NCBI GenBank assembly: GCA_018340805.1
Contig: JACMZG010001911.1
Coordinates: forward strand, 29,208,128-29,272,127
DNA: 64,000 nucleotides
Source: Microvelia longipes
Taxonomy: Eukaryota > Arthropoda > Insecta > Hemiptera > Veliidae
Reading direction: 5' to 3'
Shown here: positions 11,250 to 21,695 of the stretch, in pieces
How positions within the stretch are numbered: position 1 is the first letter of the stretch
How the letters are laid out: the number at the start of each line of letters is the position of its first letter
Program-made: the position numbers and the translations under genes
Notes under the pieces: generated by a model
Told to the model about the DNA's origin: nothing
Databases searched by the model: none
Seen by the model: the letters and a program-made list of their open reading frames with translations, nothing else

Positions 11250-11545
11250 TACCAAGGGAGGAAACAGAGTCATTACACCCCGATGTTTTGTTGGGTCCAG
11301 AGGTGCAAGCCGAGAGAACCATGATATTTAAACCCAGAGGCTTAGCCGAGGGGTTTATAGAGATGATTTCTGAGGCGGAGTCCAGGAAACTAGCTAATTT
11401 ACTCCCGAGGCGTAGCCGAGGTAGGAAATTAAAGAGAGATATAAAGACTGTTTTTTCCCATGGTACGAGAACCAGTTCTCTTACCAGTTCTCCCATACAG
11501 TTCTCTCCCCAGGGAGAGAGCTGTATTGCTTAATTTAAACTACTT
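11250..11545 (+). repeat. Rep5 copy 2
   Basis: It begins with AAGGGAGGAAACAGAGTCAT as in copy 1 and contains three AGGC.TAGCCGAGG-type words and a CAGTTCTC repeat. Both strands have open frames of about 80 codons because the segment lacks TA-rich stops. The peptides have no recognisable domain, so no gene is called. Confidence 0.45.
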
Positions 11546-13918
11546 ACTTACTACTACTGCTTACTCGCTTTAATATCACTAAATACTAATGAAAACCACA
11601 AAATTGTTTTTCACCCAAAAGCAAATGAGTACAAAATAAAAAAGAATATATGGAAAAAGACAATAAATGAACAAATACAGATAAATGAAAAAATACATGG
11701 GTTGGCTTGCTTAGTCATTCATTTCAACAAATTAACAGTAATTTCCAACTTAAAATTTACTTTTAATTTAAAAAGAACACTGATTTTTTTTAAACAATAC
11801 TTTCCGAGCAAAACAGTTTTTTACTTGATAAAAACATTTATCAAGTAATAATATTAACATCATCTTTGTTATATTTTATCTTTATGCGTATCTTTATTCT
11901 TTTTGATTATTCATACAAAAAATGTGTTTAGTAAAAGGATAACTAGAACATTGTCAAACATAATTATTTTAGACCAAAACAAAGAATATGAAGACATCTA
12001 TTTGTTTGTTTACTAGTTTTGTTGGTTTACTTTTGAATTAATAAAACTGAAATATAACTAAAAGGTGTGATTTTCTTTACTTCGCCATAATGATTGTAAT
12101 AGCAGATTTCATGACCACGTTTTTTACCTAAAGTTAGAAATATATTAAGCTCACATAATTTACGTTTTCTGTTTTGCTTTATTTAAAATATACTAAAAGG
12201 CTGAATGATTATATAATGTTGTTTATACTTAAGTGTTTTTACATTACCTCGCCTAATAACGTAGGTATAAGAAAATGTATTGTTTTTATCCTAATGGGTA
12301 AAATAATAATTATAGTTATTAATAATATTATGAAAGAAAAGAAACTACATGGTGTACCAACCAATGTGTCCAACCTCAGATAAAGGTACCACGGCTAATT
12401 GCCAAATTGCTTTAAGATTGTGAAGATATGTTAAACTTTTGTAATGAAAGTAATACGTGAAGATATCAAATAAATGTGCATTTATTTATTGCTTTTATTC
12501 AAAAACACCGAGACTAAGGTAGTATTCAGTCATTTTAATGACGGTCTAAGTGATCGTGCAGCGCGTGTTTGTGCGCGCGTGTGTTTGTGTGTGTCGCGTA
12601 ACTCCCGCTAGGGTTATTTGTAGAGTTGTGACTTGGCACGAAAATCAGACATTTGGTCTAGTTTTGTAGATCGAAGATGACATTTTTTAGACTGCGATAA
12701 CTTATTTTGCTGACGCAATCGTTAATAATGAATAAGTTGGCCGATCGAGTTAAAACATAACAAAAACGTACATTTATAGGTGCTCAATCGATCCACTAAA
12801 TTTCATCTTGATATTTAAATACATTGATTATAACATCTTTATACTTTATCGGGTTGTAAATTTTATTTCATATTATTTTCGACGTTTGATATAAAGTCAA
12901 AGTCAGATAGCGAAACAAGTTATAAATTAGCAGTGGACATTCATATCTATTCAACTTTTAGTTTATAAGTTATTGGCGAACATGTAGCATATAGTTTATT
13001 GGTGCGACACTTAAAATTGCATTGTACTTAATTGTGAGCATAGCTAGGCCGAGGTTAGACTTAAAATCAAGTTATATGGTTTAGAATACATTTTTACGTT
13101 AACATTTTTTGTTGTGTCATCTTTATCTGAGTTATTTATTAGTAACTTTCTTACTGTAATCGACGTACTAAATAGTGCCAGTTAGCCTAAAACATGAAGG
13201 ATTTGAAATAACAATTTGATAGCGATATAATTTTTAGTTTGTACAATAACTTACTTGTAATTCGCCTATAACTAAATTTTTAGTTATTGGCGAATATATA
13301 AATTAACTGTCGTGGCATTTCAAATTGTATGAAAAACTTAGTTAAAATTCAAATTAACAAATCGTATACAATAATGAATTATATTATTCATTTAAAAATA
13401 TAAATTAACTAAAAACTATATGACCGATGGTATTGTGATGGCTTTCTTGAAACATAACACCGTACTATATTACATGATTGTATTGACTATTTATTGTTGT
13501 TCTTTTTAAAGGTGCTTTAATAGATCAAAAGTTATAACACCTAGAAATTCGGTTACCTTGTAATTCTAAGTTCGACTAATGCCAACTTTATTTTCATTTT
13601 TAATAAATTTTATTTTATTCTTGAGTACAATAAGATCTCATCTATATAGAGCAAAATTATTTTGATAAATAAGTAAAAAACTGCATTGCAGAGGATCCAC
13701 CGTGATTATGTTCGAGAATATAAGTTGGAATGATTCTTTCAAGAATCCTTTACTTATTGTCATCTTGAAATAAATTTCTTGATAAAATTCGATCAAACAT
13801 GTTATCCGTTAAGAAAAATCCATTAAAGGTTCGTTTTTCGAAGGGGGACCAACGCCCATGTATCAAGGTCGAGTCGTCTTGAACCAATGAGAGCGAGGCA
13901 TGACATGAGCTAAAGTAC
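11546..13918. other. Intergenic sequence upstream of gene A
   Basis: The sequence is AT-rich. A GT/GC-rich tract lies at about 12558-12600. No coding sequence is recognised. The 3' end forms the 5' flank of gene A; GC content rises from about 13840, with CGAGTCGTCTTGAACCAATG (a CCAAT-containing word) about 50 bp upstream of the TATA box. Confidence 0.4.
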
Positions 13919-13956
13919 TATATAAGACTTGATGGTGCAAGACACTAGCATCACAT
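13919..13956 (+). promoter_or_regulatory. Core promoter of gene A
   Basis: TATATAAG lies at 13919-13926. An initiator-like TCACAT starts at 13951, which puts the likely start A at 13953, 34 bp from the first T of the TATA box. Genes B and C show the same TATA form with a 36-bp spacing. The inferred 5' UTR is about 54 nt. Confidence 0.7.
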
Positions 13957-14006
13957 CCTTCTGAACCTTCTCTTGTTTTTGACAAACATCAACAAAACCT
14001 CTTATA

Positions 14007-17000
14007 ATGGCCGCCTTCAAGGTTATGGTAAGTTGATTAAATTTCTCTATTTTCCAAATTTTATTTATATTTTAAATTGACTTTTTAAATTAAAATCTGA
14101 TATCTATCTTTAACCTAAAATAAATGTTGAACTTAACTTATGTTCTAGTAAACAGTTTAAGTTCGTAGATAAGTTGGAAGTTTGTTTTACCTTTATTTAC
14201 TAGCATTAGGTTTATCTTTATACTTTATAGAAAAATCACTGAATTGCAAAAGTTCTGAACTTTAAGTTTCTTTATCTTATTTTAAGTTGACATTGCTTAA
14301 GCTGAGCTTTATGTATTTTACTGTCTTGCTATAAAAACAATAATCTGACATATAACTTATTATTAACAAATTTTCAAATATATAGCAAATTTCGCTCAAT
14401 CACTAGTAAAAACTACGTACTTACGAGTTGGTACTCGTAAGTACGTAGTATTACGAGTACCAAGTATTGTAATCTAAGCACTTACTTTTTTTTTTTTTTT
14501 TTTCATTATTATTGCTCATTCATCTATAATTATTTTTGTTGTTAAAATTGGTCTATAATTGACTAAAGCTTAAAAAAAATAGTAATTATGAACAATCTTT
14601 TTTTATCTGTCATAATCACAAAAGTTTAAGAAAGTAATTAATGAAATAAAATCAGAACTTTTCCTACGTCAGAGCGTTTCTTACCTGAAAACATTTCCTA
14701 GAGATAAATTGTTTCTTTATATTAAGTTTTTATATTTTCTGACTTTTAAACTAACGATGATGTATTGAGTGAAATAACTTTTTTTTGTAACTTATTAGGT
14801 AAAATTATACAAGTTAATTTTAAATTTTACAAATTTTTCAATAGAAAATTATTACGTAAATGAAGTATATTTCCCTTAGTATTTATTCTTTTTTAAGATT
14901 TTAAAGAAATTTTATATTTATTTTTCTTATTTAAGTTTAATGAATAAATAGATAAAAGTCGATAAGATCGGAAACATTTATTTAAGACATAACATCTTTG
15001 TGCTTGAAATGGTTTAGAAATAAAATCAACTATATCATATTTATGATAAATTAAAATTGATAATAAAGTTTACTTTTGAATAACTATTCAAAAATGATAT
15101 TTGAAATTTTAAAATTTGACAGTTGTTTTCTATTAGTTAGTATTGTTACTTAGTTTAGTTCATAGTTTACCTTTTAATAGTTATAATATAATCTTGAATA
15201 AAATGATAATATCAGAATAATTATTCTAGATAACTATTTTCTTTTAATTATCATAGTTTTTTAAAATAAATTTTTAAAGTTGTTTTGCAAAATTTAAATA
15301 TAAAAAATAAATTGCAAATGAATCCTAGATTTTAATTTTAATTTTAGTTTCTAAGATTTTAGGAAAATGTATTTTTTCCTTATATAATGCTTAGTCATTT
15401 GTACTCTTTCATTGTTACATCTCATTAATTTCATTAATAGGTTGACTTAACTTTTTTGCTATCATTTTCTTTATAAAACAAGGATTGCAGTTAAGTTTTT
15501 AAGCACATTATCCCATAGCAATTTAACTCGAGCACTTGAATGGTCATTTACATTTTAAGTTATTTAAAACAAATTTAAATTTTTAACGTTAGTTTTTCTT
15601 TAAATTGTATTTTTATGCATAAGAAATATCATACAAAAAGCAAGTTCTTTTTTAAAGAATTTTTTGCATTGTTGCCTGAATAATTTAATTGTTGACTAAT
15701 TTCTAATTTTTGTTTCTCTTCTAAATGAAGTAGCATTAATAAATCATAAAAATTATAGAGTTATTATTACTAGAGTAATAATAGTAACCTGACAACCTTC
15801 GCTAACAATATAATCAAGTGATCAGTACATAATTACAATAACTTATATAATAGAACGGGAAAATTTCGCGGGAAGTCGAAATTAATTTATTCATTATAAC
15901 CTTAACTCACTCTTAAAGGAGGTTTCAATGAGGTTACACAGAGCCTCTAAAAGCCCCAAATTGATGTTTCAATGCATTGAGATAGGATATGCCTCCTCTA
16001 TTATATATCTCTATGATGAAAACAGCAAAAATGTATCACATTTCAATTACTCTATTATCTGTTACCGATCGCTATACTAACCTTTAGATTACGTGTTCTA
16101 CGAGAAGAACGGTCAATCACCTTATTTTCTAATGCTTTTATCAATGTCAAGATCAGTGTTAAAATCAAGGCTTAGTCACTACATAATAAACCCGTTGCAG
16201 AACTCGCTCTATTCTATTAAATCAAAACCGGTTTTTCGCAGTATATGAATTAACTTGTATCCAGTCTTAATTGAATTTCACGATTGATTTATTTAACTTC
16301 TAACATTTTTTCATTTCTTTCTTTTTTATTGCTTTACGATCAAATATTTTTTTATGAAATATACTATTCCTGTCAAATATTTTTACTCTTTACAATCGTG
16401 GTTCTTTTATTCATGTATATCACCTTCGAGAACACTTACCAATGTAATGATTTTCTTGGTGAAATAAAATTGGTAAAACGATTATATACGGTCTTTGAAG
16501 TACCATAGTTTCATGTAAAAATCAAACTCTATAGGATAGGAAAATTTTGTAATAGAAAAGTTTCTAATTGGTCTAAAACTATACTATTCAGAATCTGCCG
16601 TAGGTTATTGACCAATCTGTTTTCTTCTTTCCAACAATTCATCGCATTTCAGTGATTTATCTTTCCCTATTGTTGTAAAAATAATGAGAAACTACCAACT
16701 ATTACAGTCAATAAATCATTATAAATATTTGTTACCCTATAATGTCTATACTATTAGTTCTTTGTCTTCCTATGTGAAGAGGCACTTTTTATATGTTTTT
16801 AAACATTATTGTTCAAATTTTAAAAACTGAGTTTGAAAATTTCCTTAGTTTGACTTAATTAGTCAAACCTTTGATCTAAATATGTCATACTTAGCTTTGT
16901 AAGGATAACTAGCTAAATTCAAATTTGAGCTTTTGCTTTTGTAAGTCGAGCTTAAATTAATTTTCCTCTATAGTTTTTGAATACATTTTTATGTAAGCTT

Positions 17001-17310
17001 ATAATTTGTTTTTGTTTTATTATAGCTCTTCCTCGCCGTCGCTGTAGCTTGCACCTACGCCGAAGAAGCTGAGAGGGTAAAGAAGGACGTTGTGGTCGGT
17101 GCCTACCCCTATGCTGCTTACCCTTACCACTACAATTATGGTTATGATGATGGCAAATACTACCCTGGCAAATACGAAAAGCCCACTTTCTACTCTGCCC
17201 CCGCTGTAGCCGCCCCCGTCGCTTACTCTGGATACACCGGATACAACTATGGTGCTTACCCTTACTCTTATGGTGCTTATCCTTACTTCGCCAAACACGT
17301 CGTCTACTAA
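14007..17310 (+). CDS. Gene A: small secreted Tyr/Ala/Pro-rich cuticle-like protein
   Basis: Two exons, 14007-14027 and 17026-17310. Exon 1 encodes only MAAFKVM and ends at a consensus GTAAGT donor. The acceptor TTATTATAG precedes CTCTTCCTCGCC. The intron is 2998 bp, phase 0. The joined product is 101 aa. Residues 1-19 (MAAFKVMLFLAVAVACTYA) form a clear signal peptide. The mature 82 residues start EEAERVKKDVVVG and then are built from Tyr-rich words: four AYPY, plus GYTGYNYG and KYYPGKY (21 Tyr). The end is AKHVVY. There is no Rebers-Riddiford chitin-binding consensus and no Cys after the signal peptide. It is most likely a structural protein of the cuticle or another extracellular coat, where Tyr can be oxidatively cross-linked; that role is inferred from composition. 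Codons are C-ending, unlike the surrounding DNA. It is a paralogue of genes B and C. Confidence 0.9.
14412..14449. repeat. 17-bp perfect hairpin in intron of gene A
   Basis: ACTACGTACTTACGAGT (14412-14428) is exactly inverted at 14433-14449 across a 4-nt loop TGGT. A third partial arm (TTACGAGTACC) follows at 14451. The rest of the intron (to 17025) is AT-rich with a 17-T run near 14487, and I recognise nothing else in it. Confidence 0.85.
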
Positions 17311-17449
17311 GCAAGCAATCCGGCATTCCGACATCTGTGATCGTCCCTCCGTCACCAAAACTCCAGTAATATTCACAAATCTCAAGACTGCATACAATAT
17401 GACTCCCTTATTTGCTCAAACTCAAGTCAACTAAATTTTCACTTTTTGC

Positions 17450-17455
17450 AATAAA
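17450..17455 (+). terminator. Poly(A) signal of gene A
   Basis: AATAAA lies 140 bp after the stop codon, followed by T-rich and GT-containing sequence within about 30 bp. It gives a 3' UTR of about 160 nt. Confidence 0.7.
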
Positions 17456-17460
17456 ATATT

Positions 17461-18544
17461 CCTATTTCACAACATAATGTTTTAGTTTTATTTCCTTTGA
17501 ATCGTGTAATCTGCATGAAACATGAAGAAAAGCATGTTAAATGTTTATTAGTGACTTCATTATCTACCGCTGCAATATACATGAACCTAGAATAATACTT
17601 TTTTGCCTTTTCTAAATGAATTACTTATAATATACTATATTTTATGTATAGTTATATAATACATAGTAAATATACTATTATATGGTATATATATTTATAT
17701 ACAATAAACACTTATTATAGTTAAATATTCTTATAGAATCACTCAAAATAGAATCAATTGAAAGTAATGAAAAAAATAGTCCCTTTACAAAAAAAAGCTT
17801 TATTGAAAAAATATTTTAACCTAGTTTGGTAAAAATATTTTACCTAACTATGATATGACTTCAAGTTTGAAGTCATCATCAGTGCACAACAGTTTAGGTG
17901 TCAATACCTGTTTTGTTCTTACTTTTTACTTCGAACGCGTACTCCACAATACTTGAATGTACAAGGGTATGGTTTTAAGGTTGGACTTAACTTCGTCTGA
18001 CCTTATATACTAAACAAGAAAACTTAAACCCACTTTAAATAATTTAGTTTCGTGGAGAGACACCATTCAACTATTTGTTTATGTATTCTAAAAAGAGTTA
18101 CAAACAACTGGTGCTTGCAGAATTTGCTTTTCAAAATTTAGATTTTAAGAATATATTTATTCAGTGAAATAGTCTTTAGGCTATCATTATTATTCAAATA
18201 TTAAAAAAAATAAAATGTAGAAAGGAAGAAAGGAAGAAAGGAAGAAATCTAGTAAAAAATTAAAATGGTTTATACTGATGAAACAAAAAAATAAAGGTTC
18301 AATAATATCGGAATCTATAATGGCTTCTCATAAAAATGAAGTTTTCCTTCATCGTGCCTTTTCGCGAAAATCAAAATAACAGTGTTTTCCTTCGCCTCAA
18401 AAATAAGTTGTTCTCTCAAAATTCTATTGAAAATACAATGAAATGTATACTACCTATCCTACAAGATATATTTTTCTTTGCATATGAAGCCTATTTACAA
18501 GACATAATAAATTTATATTTGACCTAAAAAATGTTGTTACATTT
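17461..18544. other. AT-rich intergenic
   Basis: No gene is recognised. A short GGAAGAAA microsatellite lies at about 18217-18247, and a CTTCAAGTTTGAAG palindrome near 17860. Confidence 0.4.
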
Positions 18545-19145
18545 TATTCATTTTAGCGAATTTTTGAAGAAAAAATCATCTTATGATGTTGGCGTCATGG
18601 AGGGGGGGGGGGGGGGGAAGGGGAGGTGGATTTTTTTAACGGCGAGACTCACTGTCCGATGCATGTATGTATGTACGAGATTTTTGTGTCCTAGACACGA
18701 TAACTTTCGAACCCTTTCTCTCGGATTGAAATAACACTTATGATAAAATGTCAACCTTCCTAATGTCCCGAACCCTATTGCTTATGAAATATTTGTGACG
18801 TCATAAACCCATAATAATGACCCCACAAACATTAAAAGATCACAAATCTTCAGATAGTGTTTAGATTATGCTGAATTTGTTTACACATGACTATTATGTA
18901 TGATTCACAACCATACGACGTTTCATTGTGTTATCATATTAGTTCTGATTATATTGATTGACATCTATAAATTAAACAAAACAATGTGTAATTAATTGAC
19001 ATAAAATTAAAATTCGCTTATATCGTGGTATTTTGCCACTTATATAAACCAGTGTGGCCACAAGAAGGCCTGTGGGTCGCGAAGCGGCCCCCCGCGCCGA
19101 CGCTGCGGAGCAGCAAAGAAGCCTGAGGCCTCTGGTTTTTTCTTT
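18545..19145 (+). repeat. Rep2 copy 1 (most complete)
   Basis: It starts with TTTTAGCGAATTTTTGAAG and a G-rich patch including a run of 17 G (about 18601-18617). The body has CAACCTTCCTAATGTCCCGA, TGTGACGTCATAAACCC and GACCCCACAAACATT. It ends with AAATTCGCTTATATCGTGG and a GC-rich tail. Other copies are 21405-21694 plus 26265-26390 (split), 54968-55108 (inverted) and a 5' fragment at 27745-27850. There is no ORF or inverted end; the type is unknown. Confidence 0.6.
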
Positions 19146-19940
19146 AAGTAAATTAACCATTCTATTTAGTTTCAGTACCATTCATGCTAAAAATAAATAA
19201 AGTAATATAAAAGAAATTTTTTTTTCTTTGAGTGAAATATTCTGTTTCATTACCACTCATAATAAAAATAAATAAATCTAAAAGAAAATTATAATTTCAA
19301 GACATTTTTCAAGATGAAAGATTTATACAGCAACCTATTTACTCACCTGTGGGTGACATTTTAATTTGTGTTACAAAGGCCCTTAGAGAGTTTGTTTGTA
19401 ACAAAACTTTATTGAGAATTATGTCATAGATTAACGTTATTGGCAAAAGGTTATTGCTTGAGAAAAGCAGTATACCTTTTTTATCTCAGAATTCATTTAG
19501 AAATCTATTAGAAAAAGTATAAAGAATTTGTAATTGGATTAAATTTAGCCGAATAATTCGTTGTTCACGGAATAATGTTTGAAATTATTTAAAATTTGGG
19601 ACGCGAAACGGATAAATATGTGTTTAGTTTCGTCTTAGTTTAAGTTTTAATGAGTAACATGATAGTTAATTTTGTTGAAAAAATTAGTTTATGAGATAGA
19701 AGAGGGTCATGGAAGAGGGAAGAGGGATTGAGGAGATATTTTGTTGAAAGGGAGAGACTGATCAAGAATTTATATAAATAAAGCCGGTCCAGAGACAATA
19801 CGACCCCCCTATGTGACCAAAAAGTCAAAAAAACATGGTAAATAACCTAAAATATGGTCAGTAAACAACACAAATTTAAAGTAGAATCTCGCTTTTGATG
19901 TTTTAGCGAATTTCCTTTAAAATAAATTCTCTAATGGGTT
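19146..19940. other. AT-rich intergenic
   Basis: No gene or shared repeat is recognised. Confidence 0.35.
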
Positions 19941-19942
19941 AG

Positions 19943-19978
19943 GCGTCGTGGCAGGAGTCGAACCTCGGACCACGACGC
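19943..19978 (-). other. B-box site inside a 9-bp inverted repeat (tRNA/SINE-like)
   Basis: GCGTCGTGG (19943-19951) and CCACGACGC (19970-19978) pair exactly around an 18-nt loop. On the minus strand the loop contains GGTTCGACTCC, a perfect B box. It resembles a tRNA T-arm region, but I could not build a full cloverleaf, so I do not call a tRNA gene. Confidence 0.45.
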
Positions 19979-20049
19979 ACATCCGTTTAAGATGTTCTTT
20001 GTGGCGAAATAATAGGTTTCGCGAGACTTTATATGTGTTTAGAAGTTTT

Positions 20050-20330
20050 GATGTGAATTAAAATGCGACCAGGATCACAGGTCCGAAACTTGGTACCCGC
20101 AATGGTGTTAAGGACACAAAGATGAGGTCCACTCAGCAGGCATGGCCTCCCCACTCTTACTACTACTACTACTACTACTGGTACCCGCGAACCTTTTTTA
20201 ACAGCATATATACATATCTATGTGGTCTCGAGCCTGTGCGTTGTCAGGTACTCGTTAAGGATCACTTACCCTAAATGAAACTGGGTATAGGCAAAATTTA
20301 GGACCCTCATTGTAGATTCATTATAATACT
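20050..20330 (+). mobile_element. SINE-A copy 2
   Basis: The head contains a decayed B box (GGTCCGAAACTTGGTACC), followed by a TAC trinucleotide tract (about 20158-20180). The tail (CCTGTGCGTTGTCAGGTACT, GGATCACTTACCC, GTATAGGCAAAATTTAGGAC) matches the tail of the 9405-9637 copy in the opposite orientation. Confidence 0.6.
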
Positions 20331-21095
20331 ATACTTTTTCTGCCTTGTAGTTTGGAGGTTTGGTTTAACAGTGATAACAGATTTTGCCAACTATAACATA
20401 ACTTATAATGATGCGACCCTGTTGTGGTACTTACAGGATGAATACTATAATGAACCAAAAGGTTCTATAAAACGGCATTTATTTTTATATCTATATTTCA
20501 AGAGTATAGTGTACTGATGTTTCATCATAAGTACCTACTAAAAGTAAAACTGTGTCTCTAATGTCTTTTTATAAAATATCCGGTAATCCTTTTATCAAAT
20601 CCTAACCCAATAAGATAGAAGAAAGTCAATTTCCAAAATATACAACTTCCAATAATTGCATCATTACTTCAGAAATTGGGTTTTTAGAGAAAATAAAACT
20701 CTAAAATGATTTTAGCTTATAAATATTGGAAAGAATTTTCATGTTACTTTATAGTATTCAAAAAAAGAGAGGTTAAAGTTGTGTTTAAGCTGTAATTTAA
20801 AAATATTTCATGTCGGTACTTGATGATAGAATACTTATGTCGGATGGACTCTGTCAGTTGGTCAGACTGATTCTACTTATAATTTATCATGCCCTAACTT
20901 GATTAGTAGATCTCACTGCTTGTTTAGTCATGTCACTTCTTAAGTTGACATTAGTTTTAAAATTTGAATCTGAATTATATCACAAAATGCCTAATCACAC
21001 AATTTAACAGATAAGGATTTATTCAGCTGCTACTTGTGATGCTTAGAAATTAATAATTTCAGAGCACAAGAACTGACTTTGTTGTCACTTCTCGT
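20331..21095. other. AT-rich intergenic
   Basis: Nothing is recognised. Confidence 0.35.
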
Positions 21096-21096
21096 A

Positions 21097-21107
21097 TATA
21101 TAATATA

Positions 21108-21151
<44 letters not shown>

Positions 21152-21194
21152 ATATATATATATTATTATATAATATATATATTATATATAATTA

Positions 21195-21235
<41 letters not shown>
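21097..21235. repeat. AT dinucleotide microsatellite
   Basis: Interrupted (TA)n of about 140 bp. Confidence 0.9.
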
Positions 21236-21404
21236 ATTAACATTAAAAATATGAAAAAGTGTGTAAAATTTCAATATGGCGTTTTACATAAATTAACATT
21301 AAATATAATAATAAACTTATAAAATGTTTTGCTATTATTCATGAAAAAATTCAGAAATTATTATTAACTAGGCTGTCAAGTAATAATAATTTCATTATTC
21401 GGCG

Positions 21405-21694
21405 ATCATTAACTTTCGCACGCATTCATGGATTAAAATAAAACTTAGTTCTAAAATCAACCTTGCTAATGTCGCGAACTCTGATGTTTATGATATATGT
21501 GTGACGCCATTAACCCACACTAATGACCCCACACACATTTCAAAAAATCACAAATATTATTATAGTGTTTAGATTGGGCTCTATTTTTTTACACACATAC
21601 AAAGTTGGCTTGACAAACATACGAAGTTTCATAGTATTACCAGAATTCATTCCGGTTTTATTGATTGTCATGTATATGTAAACAAAACATTATG
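21405..21694 (+). repeat. Rep2 copy 2, left part
   Basis: It parallels copy 1: CAACCTTGCTAATGTCGCGA, GTGTGACGCCATTAACCC, GACCCCACACACATTTCA, then GTAAACAAAACATTATG, where it is cut by the satellite array. The missing right part resumes at 26265. Confidence 0.7.
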
Positions 21695-21695
21695 T
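21684..21695 (+). repeat. 12-bp direct repeat flanking the satellite, left
   Basis: AAAACATTATGT occurs here and again at 26265-26276 on the other side of the array. The last T could also belong to the first satellite base. It is a candidate target-site duplication. Confidence 0.6.

Noticed and set aside
11245..11533. Overlapping ORFs of about 80 codons on both strands
   Set aside because: They lie wholly inside the GC-richer Rep5 repeat, which lacks stops in several frames.
16952..17434. Other-frame ORFs overlapping exon 2 of gene A (also around exon 2 of genes B and C)
   Set aside because: Shadows of the GC-rich exon; only one frame has the signal peptide and splice-consistent phase.
18601..18617. 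Poly-G run as a functional quadruplex site (also 50692-50706)
   Set aside because: A single homopolymer inside a repeat, and its length is likely unreliable in long-read data.
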